DNA of 64,000 nucleotides, from the NCBI RefSeq assembly GCF_963259705.1, contig NC_081841.1:121473827-121537826 (forward strand), written 5' to 3'. Shown here in pieces: positions 34,640 through 46,745 of this stretch (position 1 is the first letter of the stretch; each line of letters begins with the position of its first letter). The notes under the pieces are model-generated. The model was not told the DNA's origin, did no database searches, and saw only the letters and a list, made by a program, of their open reading frames with translations. The position numbers were made by a program, and so were the translations under genes. This DNA is from Myotis daubentonii. Its lineage: Eukaryota; Chordata; Mammalia; Chiroptera; Vespertilionidae.

Positions 34640-36260
34640 ATGAATTGTTGGACTACACCTTGTCATGCAATCCTTGGTTACATATGCTTTGCAGGAATAG
34701 TCATAATACTACTCTTTGTCCTAGTGGTTCACTGCTGTGGACCCCCACTGAACAGGAATAGAAGAAATAACATGCTCCCACTAATAATATTAGCTAGCAC
34801 ATCCTTGCCTCCCTTAGAGGCCACTACCACATGTCCTTGTTTAGAGAATCACTACCCAAATATGCTAGACCGGGTAGTCTAAGGAGAATCCAATCAAGTC
34901 AGATGTTTGTTAGCTATACTTAGCCTGCAGCATGTTACGAATCTGCTACTGAATGCATGTGGGGGGTGGGGTGGGGAATTGTATTGGATGGGAAGAATTA
35001 AGCTCAGACAAAAATGGGCAGGATGTATCTGTCAAGGAAAGCCAGACTCAGTAACTTGCTGGACTTGCTGCACCCATGTTGGCTACTGTGACTGGGGGAG
35101 GGGGGTGTCCAGGACCAAGCCCAGAAGGCAGATATTAAAAAGACTATCAGGCAGCGGCTTGAACATAAAGCACCCAGATTACCTAAGCTGAGGACTCAGC
35201 TGCAGAAGCGCAGAAGCGATATGATCTAGACCCCCGGCTTTATCAGCTCCTCAATTCAACCTACCACCTCCTCAATATTTCCAACACTTCTTTGGCTAGG
35301 GAATGCTGACTTTGCCTCCCTGCCCCCCTCTTACCCCAGAGCACTCCTATTAATGGCTACTCCTGTAAACATAACTAAACCAGGGAACTTAACAGAAGAA
35401 ATAATAGGACCTGTCACGGCCAATGTGCAGCTAACTAATGTTGCTCCTATTTGCTTCAACAGTACCCAGGGCCAACACCCAACAGGTCCCCTCCCAGATG
35501 AACTATGCAACTCTACCCTTAAGGCTGAAAACACCACTTACCCCTGGTGCCCTCTTGCAGGAACATTCTATGTGTGTGGGACCGCTGCTTACCTCTGCCT
35601 GCCTGCAAACTGGATGGGAGTGTGCACTACTGCCTATCTAACCCCAGATATGTCTATTATACCCAACAACCAATCCATTGAGACCCCCCCGCCTTAAAGC
35701 AGTAACTAGATATAGGAGGGCTCTGCAAGTAATTCCCCTTCTAATATAGCTCGGAATTGCGGGTAGCATAGGAGCCAGGATAGGAGGAATAGCTCACTCT
35801 GTCTCCTCTTATCAAGTTTTGACCCAAGAATTTTCAGAAGTCATAGAGTAGCTGAGACTCTAATTGCCTTACAGGATCAAGCTGATTCCTTAGCCACAGT
35901 AGTACTACAGAATAGAAGAGGATTAGACTTACAGCAGAGAAAGGTAGAATCTGCCTCTTCTTAGGAGAAGAGTGCTGCTTTTATGCCAACTAGTCAGGCA
36001 TTGTCAGGGATAAGGCAAAAGATCTAATCGAATGAGCAACAAAAAGAAGACAGGAGCTATCCAAGTCCTGGGATATTTGGGGGTGGTAGGGTCTGGAAAT
36101 GGATTCTCCCATTGGCAGGATCACTGTTAATGCTACTCATAGCCGTAACATTAGGACCATGTCATCTAAATTTCTTAACTCGCTTTATTTCATCTCACCT
36201 ATATGCCTTTAAACTTAAGATGGTCCTACAAACCAGAAGAACTCCCTACAAACCCCTTTG
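34640..36260 (+). pseudogene. env: env remnant
   Basis: Envelope glycoprotein gene in pieces. A frame from 34640 (MNCWTTPC) has a hydrophobic run at about residues 13-33 that could be the signal peptide. SU fragments with N-x-S/T sites and cysteines are at 35353-35697. TM sequence after 35740 has a G/A-rich fusion-peptide-like stretch, then further stops, and a hydrophobic membrane-spanning segment near 36110-36180. Multiple stops and frameshifts (for example at 34880, 35696 and 35849). Assignment rests on position and hydrophobic pattern more than on motifs. Confidence 0.75.
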
Positions 36261-36406
36261 AGAGGAAGAAAAGGAATGCTAACCCCATGGTCATTGCCCC
36301 TTATCAGCAAGAAGCAGCTAAGAGCAGTCATCGTCCCTGTTCATTGTAACATCCCGGTAGTCATTGTACCACAAGGCTAAGAAAAGCTTGTGGGACTAGG
36401 GGTGGG

Positions 36407-36420
36407 CGAGGGAGGGGGGG
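36407..36420 (+). other. Polypurine tract of class I provirus
   Basis: Purine run GAGGGAGGGGGGG directly before the TGAGAAGG start of the 3' LTR. Confidence 0.85.
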
Positions 36421-36678
36421 TGAGAAGGCTAAAGGGCTAATTCCAATGTAACCCTGATATTTGGGGGGCTAGCAATCTGAATCTGTGCCAGCAAGCCCAG
36501 TGTACATTCTTTATAACCTATAATTAAGTCACTGCCTCTTTCCCAGAAACTGGTCTTGCAAGACCTGTTACCTAAATACAGAGGCCATAAACCATGAACA
36601 GTGCACAGCCCCGGAGGAGGGGGTTATTAGAGCTGGCAACAGGCCAGACCATTAGATATGGTCTCAAGACTCCCAACA
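36421..36678 (+). repeat. 3' LTR of class I provirus, truncated
   Basis: Matches 28141-28397 with one substitution and one inserted G, then ends abruptly after CCCAACA, inside U3. TATA, R and U5 are absent. Confidence 0.93.
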
Positions 36679-36823
36679 GTGGAGTGCTCATTGTAATAGA
36701 TTTTTACTCAAACAAACTATTAAAATTTTAATATGCCTCAGTTTATCTTTTAACAATGGCAACCCAGTTCTCCAGGCTCAGGCCACTCTGTCTCTTTAGC
36801 CTTATTCTCTTGTCCCTTTAAGC

Positions 36824-37048
36824 CAGTGGTTCTCAACCTTGGCTGCACATTAGAATCACCTGGGAATCTTTTTAAAATCCTGATTTCTGGGCCTCATCCT
36901 CCGGAAATTCTGGTTTTTTTTTTTTGTTACTAATGTGGCCTCACCCCATAACAAAGAAACAGAATTTCCGGAGGATGAGGCCCAGAAATTAGGATTTTAA
37001 AAAGATTCCCAGGTGATTCTAATGTGCAGCCAAGGTTGAGAACCACTG
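36824..37048. mobile_element. Foldback hAT MITE (MER5-like ends)
   Basis: 225-bp near-perfect palindrome: CAGTGGTTCTCAACCTTGG...CCAAGGTTGAGAACCACTG. Arms of about 95 bp are nearly complementary, with a short loop around a T run at 36914-36926. Perfect 8-bp target duplication CTTTAAGC (36816-36823 and 37049-37056). The ends resemble the MER5 group of hAT-Charlie elements. Confidence 0.92.
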
Positions 37049-37056
37049 CTTTAAGC

Positions 37057-39697
37057 CTGACACTTTGTTTCAGACCCACGGATACTAGTAATTCTTCTAA
37101 ACATAGACTATTAAAAACAAGGTCTCTGTACTCTCAGTGCTTGCTTCCTATACTTTCTTTAGTCCTCAGTTGAAGGGTCACATCTTTCAGGCTCTTCTCT
37201 GACCACCACCCTTCCTTCCATAGGTGCTGCTGTTCAATGCCCCATCATGTTCTGTTCCCATTTACACTTAGCATCCTGGATTATATAATTACCCACTTAT
37301 GTGTTGCTTTGACTGTGCTCTGTCATCTGGAACATGTAACTCCTGGCAGAGGACTGGGAGCTGGTAGATTGTGGCACATCCAGAAATGTAGTATAAAAGG
37401 AGCTGAAAGTTGAGTGAGGAATCTTGGGGAATGAGATGAGGCTGAAATGGTCTGTAGTGGCCGACTCTGAAATCTTTCCAAGTTGTGGTGCCATTTTGGA
37501 ATTATTTTTCCTCTTGTTAATGGATGTTGTTTGACTATATTGCTCCTGACAACAATTAAGCAGATAACAAATGCAATCTTTTTTGTCTTTCTATCAGAAG
37601 AGCAAAGAAAATGATTTGCCTTTTCATTTGGGAAAAAAATCCCTGCTAACAAAGGGAGTGATTGTAGACAATATAATTAATTGCTTTTCCTAGGACTATT
37701 ATTTGATATCTGTTTGAGATTTTATTTTAATTACTCCTTTGTGTACCTTATTTGCATATATTTGCATATGTCTATATGATGCACTTAAGTAATCTAACTA
37801 AAATGACTTTAGCTGACTGCAAAGCCTTGCCTTCAAAGTAGAACAGCACTGAAAGAGAAGGTAGATTTTAAAATAGTTTCACAGAGAACAAATCAAAGTG
37901 CCTTAGGATAGAGATATGGCAGAGTTTTAAGGGTTCTACTCCTGGAGAGAGTCTATAGAAAAGGCCAGGTTCAGGTTCCTCCTGAACGTCCCCTGCTGGG
38001 GATCGAGCCCAATGTTTCTATCTCTCTCTTTCTTCTTCTTTCTCTCAAAAAAACAAACATATTAAAAAACAAAAAGAAGTAGAAAAGGCCAGGTTCTGCA
38101 AACCATACACTTAACAGTCATCTAACGCTTAGGGTGCTTGTACAATTGGGTAGCCCCCTTCGGTGGGGCTAAATTATTAAAATAATACTGAGTTTTGTTC
38201 TTTTCCACCAACAGAAACATGAGCTGCTTTTTGGGCCTGATTAAGGGGCTTGTTATTTCATGTCAGTATGTTTTTTTAATTTTTTTTGAGACTCAGGCTC
38301 TTCAAGGAGCCAGCCAACTGAAGCCTCATAGAAAGAGTATGTGAGGCAAAGAAGAAGCAGTTCCTGAGAACTTCACTTAGCTGTGAAGAAATTATTGGAA
38401 AAGAAGTACACCTATTGGAGTTTCTTAGTACTAATGTGGACTAAGTAGTCTTTTGTGGGGAAAGGAAGGAGAAATCCAAACTTTATGAGATGAGCTTAGA
38501 AGCTTTCTACAAAGGAGAGAGGAATTAGAGAAGTGGAGTGCTATAAGTGTCAGAAAAAAATTGTTAAAGACTTAGAAATGGGCTAAATAAATAAATAAAT
38601 AAATGGTAAGTATCCTGTCTAGTGAACCCTTCAGGGTTGTCTCTACTTTTCACTAACTTTGAGCTATTTACAACTCTGTTAGTTGTAGATTACTAGCAAT
38701 GAAAATGACTCTATAAATATGCAAATGATCCTGTCCAATGGAGCGACAATTGACTTCCTCTCATCCTCCCCCACCCTTCTCCCACCCTCACCCAAAGTAG
38801 CCAATTTGCATCTGTTTGTAACTCCAGCATTCTTCCTGTCTACATGTGTTGTTCTTGAAATTTCCTTTGACACTATTAGAACATGTTGTCGGTTCTCTCA
38901 TTAATGAATACATTAAATAATATCTTTAATATGTGCTCATTTTATAGTTGTATAAGGGTTATGATTTTATGTTAAAAAAATACAGGGAATACAGATCAGG
39001 GAATATTAAGTAGGGCAATACAATCCTTAACGGCCATTTGTAAGCTTCCCACCACAGGAGTACAAAAGACCAGGAAAACCTTGCTGGACACTAGTAGTCA
39101 GACCACACAAGGAATGGAAACTGTCCTGAAGACACCTGATCGCACATCTGCATCCATATGCATTCCAAGCCCACCAGCTCAGCCCCGAATCCACTGATGA
39201 CCAGTTTCCCTCCAGTGATTGCTTATAAGGATGAAACTCCAGCTCCTGGGTGCTGCTATCATGGACCCAATGTTCCCTTGTCTCAGTGCTATGCAACCCT
39301 TACTTTTTCATGTCCCACCATCCTCCATCCCCTTCCCTTAAATAAAGTCACCATGTTCACCTTTCAGGGGAGTTTTCAAGTGTAATCATATATAGTCTCT
39401 AAGTATTATTTTGATCACAGAAAAGAAAGGTTAACACTATGTTTTGATCTGATTAATTCACACAGGTTCAGTAGGAATTTTAAAGATATGCACCTATCTG
39501 AGTAAAGTTAGTAAATCTAGACTTATAGGTGCTGAACAATTATAATGCCAGATAATTAACTCCTGTCTGGAAGTTTCATAAGGAATCTCAGGTGGCACTT
39601 TCTATAGCCTCTGCTAGTCCAAATAGTAAATAAAAAAATCTTATTGGTTATTGTGTTCTGACTTTAGAAAACCAAACCTAAGAAATTAATTTCCAGG
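37057..39697. other. Mostly unique sequence with a Ves SINE fragment
   Basis: No supported gene. A Ves 3' fragment (CCTGCTGGGGATCGAGCCC...TTTCTATCTCTCTC) lies at about 37975-38078. A (TAAA)n tract is at 38584-38604. The stretch 39030-39400 has an AATAAA at 39340 and could be an old LTR or the end of a retroposed transcript; I cannot assign it. Confidence 0.5.
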
Positions 39698-41152
39698 TCC
39701 AAGATGGCCACCAATAGGATGGCAGTGAGAAAGAGTGTGAGTGAGAGAGAGAAAGGGGAGTGCGTAGACTTGTCGGGCATATGTGTGTGTAAGTGAGGGA
39801 CAGTTATATTCCACAGGACTGTTGGGGGCTTGCAGACCAGGCTCCCCTAACCAGGCAGCCTATACTACCACTGCAATCTCTCAGGATGGCTGGCTCTGCT
39901 GCAGAGACCCCGCCATCTTGAAGGGGAGAGAGGCTGTGACTGGGAGTCCAGCCTCACCTTCACCCAGGGAGACCTTGACACCACCCGGGATCCTACAGCC
40001 ACACTGGCCAGGGACCTGCTACCTTGGCTGGGAACCCATGAACACTGAGATTCCAGCCTCCCTGGAGTCCGCATTTCTTGGGGACACGCGTGAGAACTTG
40101 ACTGTGGGAGGGGATTCACAGGGCTGCTGGCAGCCGGGGACTGTAGATCTAAGTCCACAGCCATAGGAGACTGCACCCAGAAAGGCAGCCTGAATTTCTG
40201 CACTGGCCATGCAGTGCCAGGGGGGAGAGAGACATGCAGCAGCGTGGTCGCTCTGTCTTTATAATTTCCTTGCTTTTACTCACTAAACCCAGTACATAAG
40301 ATCTTTCAATTACAAACACTCACCAAGGCTGCAGTGCAGGGAAAGGTGGTTTTGTGGAAGTCTGGGAGCAAAATAGGGAGAGGCAACTAGAAATTCAGCT
40401 CTGGAACTGTCTGGTCCCTCCAACCCTGAACAGCCATTTTTCTCCTGAAGATCAGGCTCCTCCTAGCAGTGCAGCCTCACCTAGCCTTGAGCTCGGCAGG
40501 GAAACAAGAATTCTGAATCCACCCAGGGAGCCTTTGGGGGACTGGGTTGAGGGGCCATTTGATCCTGGAAAATAATATAGGAACACTGCCACCTAGAGCC
40601 CATGTCAAAAATATATGCTTGTGTAAATATGACAGAAAGCAGGCAGAATACAAAGCAAGCAGATTGGTTCTGCCTGCCTGAAACCAAGGTTGTGGAGTCT
40701 GACACAGAAGAGTGGTGGATCACTGGGAACTTCAACATGGTGCTGAATACCTAATAGGAAACTGAGACGTGGCAGACAGAACAGTAGAGAGGGGTCTTAA
40801 ACCAGTCCCCATGGTACATTAAAACTCAGCTGGATGAACTTCACTACTTCACTTTTTTATTTTTTATCTTTTACTTAAGAAATTAATTTTTTAAAATATA
40901 TTTTATTGATTTTTTACAGAGAGGAAGGGAGAGAGATAGTTAGAAACATCGATGAGAGAGAAACATCGATCAGCTGCCTCCTGCACATCTCCTACTGGGG
41001 ATATGCCCGCAACCCAGGTACATGCCCTTGACCGAAATCGAACCTGGGACCTTTCAGTCCGCAGGCCGACGCTCTATCCACTAAGCCAAACCGGTTTCGG
41101 CAAGAAATTAATTTTTTCTTATTTATTTACTTACTTATTTATTTTTTATTAT
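39698..41152 (+). mobile_element. L1 5'UTR fragment
   Basis: Begins near AAGATGGCCACCAATAGG and follows the L1 5'UTR at 1290-2520 (landmarks: TAAACCCAGTACAT, 'ggaaa..ttgtttttg', 'cttcactact', 'ttaagaaa..aatttttt'). The L1 ends where a Helitron starts at about 41153; no ORF1 follows. A Ves SINE is inserted near its end. Confidence 0.8.
40893..41101 (-). repeat. Ves SINE, complete
   Basis: Full-length minus-strand copy (head ACCGGTTTGGCTTAGTGGATAGAGCG, B box GGTTCGATTTC) with a perfect 16-bp target duplication AAGAAATTAATTTTTT (40877-40892 and 41102-41117). Confidence 0.96.
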
Positions 41153-41357
41153 TAGGCCCAGTGCATGGATTCATGCACATTGAAAGGAAATTAATTAGAA
41201 GAAATGTTTTAATATTGCTATTCGCCCTTTCTCTATAATAGAAGTGTCAACTAAATTCATGATCGACAATGACAGATTGAAACACATGCGTGCAATTGGC
41301 AGCAGCAAGAGCTTTATATATATGTGCGAGTTAACTTAGCCTTTTATATATATAGAA
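41153..41357 (-). mobile_element. Short HeliBat-type Helitron
   Basis: About 205 bp. The left edge ATTAGGCCCAGTGCATGG is a degraded 3' end in complement, the right edge TTTTATATATATAGAA a degraded 5' end. It corresponds to 13659-13871. Homology to that locus continues beyond the right end to about 41515. Confidence 0.8.
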
Positions 41358-42687
41358 TAAACTTGCTTAATTAGACCTACTTTCTGATTTAGCTAAACCT
41401 TTTCCAGCTTAGTGAAGCACCCCAAATTCTCTTTCAGGTAATTGTCAGCCACATAGCAGTAAATATCAACATGAAGCAGATTATTATTGTAGATCATTCA
41501 GGGAGAACCTAAAACTTTATATGAAAAAATGTTTTGCCAGTATAAAAGTTCTGTGAAATCATATTAAATAGCTTATTCATGAGAAAAACAAGTGGATCTC
41601 TGTTGTGACATGTTTTCTTGTTTTATACTCTACATAGATAAAGTTAGGGTGAAGGCATATAATTGCTTTTAATCCAAAGTGATCAAAGAAATCTAATATG
41701 TCCAAGTTTTTTTTTATATAAAAACTCTTCTGAGCTAGCAGTTTTTGAGCTAGCCAGTGATTTCTTTGTGGATTTAGGGGATGGGTGGTAGTACATTTAA
41801 AGTATCATAAGTTTAATTAATTTTCAAGGAATTCTGGCAATATGAAATTTATGTAATGGCTTATTTTCATCTATAATACAACAGAACTACTTTATGAAGC
41901 TTTATAATCTATTTTATTAATACATGCCAGGTGTAGTTAAATATTTTCAACGCACAAAAGAGGAAATAGTTTTTCACTTGTAAACACCTGGAGAAATGAA
42001 TAGAATAGAAACTTTCAGTTCTACATCTGCCAGAAGTCGTAAACAAACTTAGCATCACTAATGGTGAGTAACCAAGATCTCAAAGAGTTGTTCGACTTTC
42101 CAGTGGGCACGTTTGAAAATTGATTTGAGCTCACAAATAATCTGACAAACAAAAATACTTACAAATCAGATTTTCTGCTTCTTACCCTTCATCCATTTGA
42201 GCATTTTGGTGGTATGGTTCCCTTAAACTGTTCAAATATTATCTTTAAAATGTTAAGATATGACTCTCACACAAGTAGAATAATCGCATATTAAAGATTA
42301 TTTAACTCATTGATCAAGGTACCACCAGAGTGAGAGTGATAAAGCTGACTCAAAATGCATTTGAGGTATGAAGCATTTAAAGGTAATGAAGGAAAAAAAA
42401 CATTGTTTAGATTTAAAACTGGTTTACACCCAACAGTGAAACAAAAGTATAAACTTTGTCATTTTTTTTTTTCTGCACAGAAATAATTTAATCTCTATCA
42501 GACAAAAATCTGATAGTTATTGTGTAACTTTATAGAGTCTGGATCCTAACCAATAGTAAATAGTCTGACAAATAAAGATACATCCCCCTGAAGAATTAAG
42601 TAATCCCTTCATGGGCCTATCTGACAATTAATCCATATAATATTGAATCAGGACAAGCAGCCATTCTTTTCCCTTATTCCAAGTTAT
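41358..42687. other. Unique sequence; first ~155 bp shared with a Helitron locus
   Basis: 41358-41515 is the inverted counterpart of 13505-13658 ('gcttaattagacctactttctgatttagc', 'cagctta.tgaagcac'). The rest is AT-rich without identified genes or repeats. Confidence 0.6.
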
Positions 42688-44445
42688 TGTTTTTTAAATT
42701 AAAGGTATTGGGGTAACATTTGTTAATAACACATACTTTTCAGATGTACAACATTTTGATTTGACATCTGTATTCTCTATTGCATGTTCCCCACCCATAG
42801 TCTAGTTTCCTTCTGCTACTATATATTTGACCCCCTTTCCCCATTTTGCCCTGCTCAAACCTCCCCTTTCCTCTGGTTATCTTCATTCTATTGTCTATAT
42901 TTATAAGTCTGTCTTTTTCTTTTGGCAGTTTATTTGTTACTCTTTATTTTATATTCCACCTATGAGTGAATCTTACTTTTTTTTTTTCTGTCTGACATTT
43001 CAATTAGCATAATATTCTCAGGATCCGTTCATATTATTGCAAGTGGCAATATTTCTTCTTTTTTATGGCCAAGTAGTATTCCATTGTGTATAAGCACCAT
43101 ATCTTCTTTATCTAATTATTGTCAATGGAAACAGGTTGTTTCCATGTCTTGCTTTTGTAAATAATGCTCCAATGAACTTAGGGGTCATGAATTTTTATTA
43201 ATAGGTATTTTCATATGGGGGGGGGGTAAATACCCAGAAAAAGAGTTGCTGGATCATATGGTAGTTCTGTTCTTACTTTTTTTAAGAAACCCTATATTTT
43301 TTCCATAATGGCTGCACCAATTTACTTTTCCACCAGCAGAGAATGAGGGGTCCCTTTCCTCCACATTATCTTCAACACTATTGTTTCTTGTCTTTTAAAT
43401 AATAGCCATTCAAATATTTATAAGGTGATACCTTATTGTGATTTGATTTGCATTACCGTAATAACTAGTGATGCTGCACATCTTTTCATATCTTTGTTAG
43501 CCATCTGTTTGCCTTCTTGGGAAAGTTCAGGTCCTCTACCCATTTTTAATTGGATTGTTCTGTTTTTACATGTATTTTGGTATTAGTCCCTTATCAAAAG
43601 TATCTTTTGCTAATATTTTCTCCCATTTGGTTGTTGCCTGTTTGTTTCGTTGATTGTTTCTTTTGCTGTGCAGAAGCTTTTTCGTTTGATATAATCATTT
43701 ATTTTTGCTTTTGCTTCCTTGCCTTTGGGGTCATGTTCACAAAAAATAACTCTGAGACTCATATTCGTGAGTTTAGTGTCTATGTTTCCTTCTATGTACT
43801 TTATTGTTTCAGATCTTAAATTTAATCCATTTTTAGTTCATTTATATGTGTGATTTCAGATAGCAGTCTAGTTTCATTGTTTTGAATATGGCTGTCCAGT
43901 TTTCCCAGCACCATTTATTGAAGAGACCTTATTTTCTCCAGTTCATATTCTTGGCATTTTTTTTTTTGTCAAAATTAGTTGCCCGTATATATGTAGATTT
44001 ATTTCTGGGCTCAATTCTGTTCCATTGGTCTGTGTGTTGTTTTTTAGTCAATTCCATGCTGTTTTACTATAGCTTTGTAATTTGAGGCCAGGGAATATGA
44101 TACCCCCCCAGCTTTGTTCTTTTTTCTCAGGATTGCTTTGGCTATTTGGAGTCTGTTATTCTGTACAAATTTGAAGATTTTGTCATTGTTGTTCTGTATC
44201 TGTGAAAAATGCCATTGGGACTTTTTAGGGATTGCATTGAATCCGTAGATTGCTTTAAGTATTACGGGCATTTTAACAATGTTAATTATTCCAATTCATG
44301 AACATGGAATATTTTTCCATTTCTTCTGTCTTCTTCAATTTATTTCAACAATATCTTATGATTTTCTGTGTACAGGCCTTTATTTTCAAAAATTTCCTAA
44401 TTTTTAAACACATGATGCTTTTGTACTTGGCCCCAATGAACTGGC
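42688..44445 (-). mobile_element. Old L1, 3' portion of ORF2 and 3'UTR
   Basis: The minus strand shows the C-terminal part of L1 ORF2 with many lesions: the 'aatggaatactacttggccataaaa' segment near 43070, 'aaatgggtagaggacctgaac' near 43540, and 3'UTR to 42688. It is more diverged than the other L1s. 5'-truncated in the usual way. Confidence 0.85.
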
Positions 44446-44489
44446 AAGGAAATATAGATTTCCAAACTCAGGAAAGAAAGATCTTTTTC

Positions 44490-44860
44490 ATTAATTTAGC
44501 AAAAATATTTGGAATTTATTATGAACTAGGCACTGCACTAGGCCCTGGGGTATAGCAATGAACAAAATATACAAACATTTCTGATGGCTCTTCCATTCTT
44601 GTAGGGGAGGTAGATTATAAGCAAGATGTGTTTACATATGAGATGGAAATAGGACTATCACAGATGTGTTATAGTATGTTAAATGATGAAAAGTGCTAAG
44701 GAGAAGAATCAAGCAGGAAGAGGGGATAGGGAATGTTAGCATTTGTAGAAAAGGTGATCAGGGAAAGTTCTACAGGAACTGAGGAAGGAGGGTATCAAAG
44801 TAGGCCTTGGGGGAAAAAGGAATTTGTATTATGTTCCAGACCCCTGCTAAGTTCTGGAAA
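44490..44860 (+). repeat. L2-like LINE fragment
   Basis: 'GGCACTGCACTAGGCCCTGGGGTATAGCAATGAACAAAAT...TCTTGTAGGGGAGGTAGATTATAAGCAAG' resembles the 3' region of L2. Old and decayed. Confidence 0.65.
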
Positions 44861-45148
44861 TTTAGGAGAAAAGGTTATGACGAGGAAACTCCTAACAGCT
44901 AGGTGAGTGCTTAAATGTCACGTGAGAACTTTGTATGTATTACCATCATTGCAACCATTGCGTGGTTACAGAAAATGCAATAACCATACATAATAACCAC
45001 TGGATGGTTTTAAAAAGATTTGGTAAGGTTTGGACTTTATTGTGGCTGGTAGATTTGGGGTTCACATTAATAATGTAAATTTCCAATCATAAATTTTATT
45101 TGGTTAATTTTAAATGATAAAAACATTTCAATGATAATATAATCATTA
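44861..45148. other. Unassigned AT-rich sequence
   Basis: No gene or repeat recognised. Confidence 0.5.
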
Positions 45149-45684
45149 CTAGTGGCCCGGTGCACGAAATTCATGCACATTAAAAGGTAATTAATTAGAG
45201 GAAATATTTTAAATTGCTATTTGCCCTTTCTCTATAATAGAAGTGTCAGAGATGAAAGAAAATTAGAAAAATATATATGAAAATCTCTCTTCTGTCAGAG
45301 TCTGGGGCATGCCGCGAGACTCAGAGTCAAGTCCTTGCCCAACCACGTGCACCTCAAAATTGTGTGAGACCCAGACCTGGCCAGCCACATCCCCATCAAG
45401 CTCCACAGGGTGGGAGGCACAGCCTCAGGTCCTCCAGCCCAGCACTGGGCAGGGGGTGCAGCCTCAGGTCCCTCATCAAGCCCTGCCTGGTGAGGGGTGC
45501 AACACCAGGGCAGGGGGCATGGCATTCATCCCCTGGCCCCGACACAGGTTCCGCGGCCCCAGTGCCAGGGTGGGAGGGCATGACCTCAGGTCCCCCGGCC
45601 CTGGCGCATGGGCGGGAGGGCAGGAAGTCATGAGAGCATGAGGGCTTGACGGACATTTTCATATTAGCTCTTTATTATATAGGA
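45149..45684 (-). mobile_element. HeliBat-type Helitron
   Basis: 536 bp. The left edge CTAGTGGCCCGGTGCACG (complement of the 3' end) follows an A; the right edge TTTATTATATAGGA (complement of the 5' end) is followed by T. The 3' subterminal ~100 bp matches 41153 and 13871; the centre (45300-45640) is GC-rich and unrelated to them, with frames of 76-118 codons on both strands that look fortuitous. Confidence 0.93.
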
Positions 45685-46544
45685 TGTGCTTTTAGGAATC
45701 TTTTAAATGATATAATGGCATTGGTGCTATTCCACTTCCTGCCTTAAGTTCTTTTGAGAGAGAAAAAAATAGTGTTATTTAAGAAAATGTACCTTAAACT
45801 ACACTATGCCTTAGTCTTTGCCTCTCTCTTATAAGGCTGTCTGGAATTAAAGTGCATTTGTCATTGGTTTTGGTTTCAAAAAACCCCATTGTTTTTTCCT
45901 AATTTAATTTTATTTCTACGCAAGTAAAGTACCACTATAATATTGCATATGCTATGCAGAGAAGAGTAGAAATTATAATTGCCAGTACTTCAGTACAATT
46001 TTCCCAACTCTGAGAAATGTCATTGACAGACAGCATGTGTGTCTGATGATGATGATGAGTCAGCAGAACAGAAAGCACTTAAATAGAAACAACCCAAGCA
46101 CATGATAGAAGATCCTCAGGCGTGATTGCCAAAGTGAGTAGGGTAGTGCAGCAATTAGCTTGGTAATGTGAAGATGTCACAGAAGAGTATATATTATCTT
46201 AGAGATATTAAGGGAACAAAGTAGTCTTAAAACAGCCCTTTTCATCTTTCAGTATTTTTCAGAAATATCAACCCTCTGCAGTGTTATGGTAGTTATGGAT
46301 GTGAATTAGCAATCCAACAGGAATTTCAATTTCAATTAAAATTCTTGCTTGACTAAGACCTCTTCTCTCTTTTTCAAAACAAACTGACCAAAGTTATTAG
46401 TGCACTTATAAAATTAAAAATTCCTTGCAGGCATCTCTGGAGCACCTAACCTATCACAGGTATACAATCAAAGTTTTCTTTCTGAATTGAACAACAGCAC
46501 TGCAACTAAACCTAATGCCACTCATGGACACTGACCATGATAAT
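45685..46544. other. Unique sequence
   Basis: AT-rich. No gene identified; a short (GAT)n-like run near 46045. Confidence 0.5.
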
Positions 46545-46745
46545 AAGCACTACAAGTACCATATACAAAATGCCAGGCACTGTAAAACGTACTCTGTAGG
46601 GTGATATTCCATAATCCTCTCAGTAACTTTAAGACTAAACCTTGAAGGTTAAGCCATGGGTCAGAAACTTAAGTAGTTTTTCCAAAGCTATGTGGCTGTT
46701 ATAAATTCTCTATCTTGGATTTGAATGCTCTTTCTACCATCCTAG
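46545..46745 (+). repeat. MIR SINE remnant
   Basis: 'aaaatgccaggcactgtaaaacgtact ... ataatcctctcagtaactttaag ... ccaaagctatgtggctg' follows the order of MIR landmarks. Confidence 0.7.

Larger units (their letters stand above)
28141..36678 (+). mobile_element. Class I (gammaretrovirus-like) provirus, defective
   Basis: 8.5-kb endogenous provirus: 5' LTR, leader, gag, pro, pol, env remnants, polypurine tract and a 3' LTR cut after 258 bp. Class I assignment rests on the MA start MGSGQSK, the CA/major-homology region, a single degenerate zinc knuckle, YVDD in RT, HHCC plus DD35E integrase, and gene order. Every gene is interrupted by stops or frameshifts. An hAT MITE lies between pol and env. 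The two LTRs differ by only one base and one indel over 258 bp. The 3' end truncation removes the partner target duplication. Confidence 0.93.

Noticed and set aside
39158..39385. Possible 3' end of a host transcript (AATAAA near 39340)
   Set aside because: No coding frame with motifs and no splice evidence; could equally be an old LTR, so left as unassigned.
45277..45662. Overlapping 76-118 codon frames suggesting a gene
   Set aside because: GC-rich Helitron interior with frames open on both strands, no motif, no splice signals.
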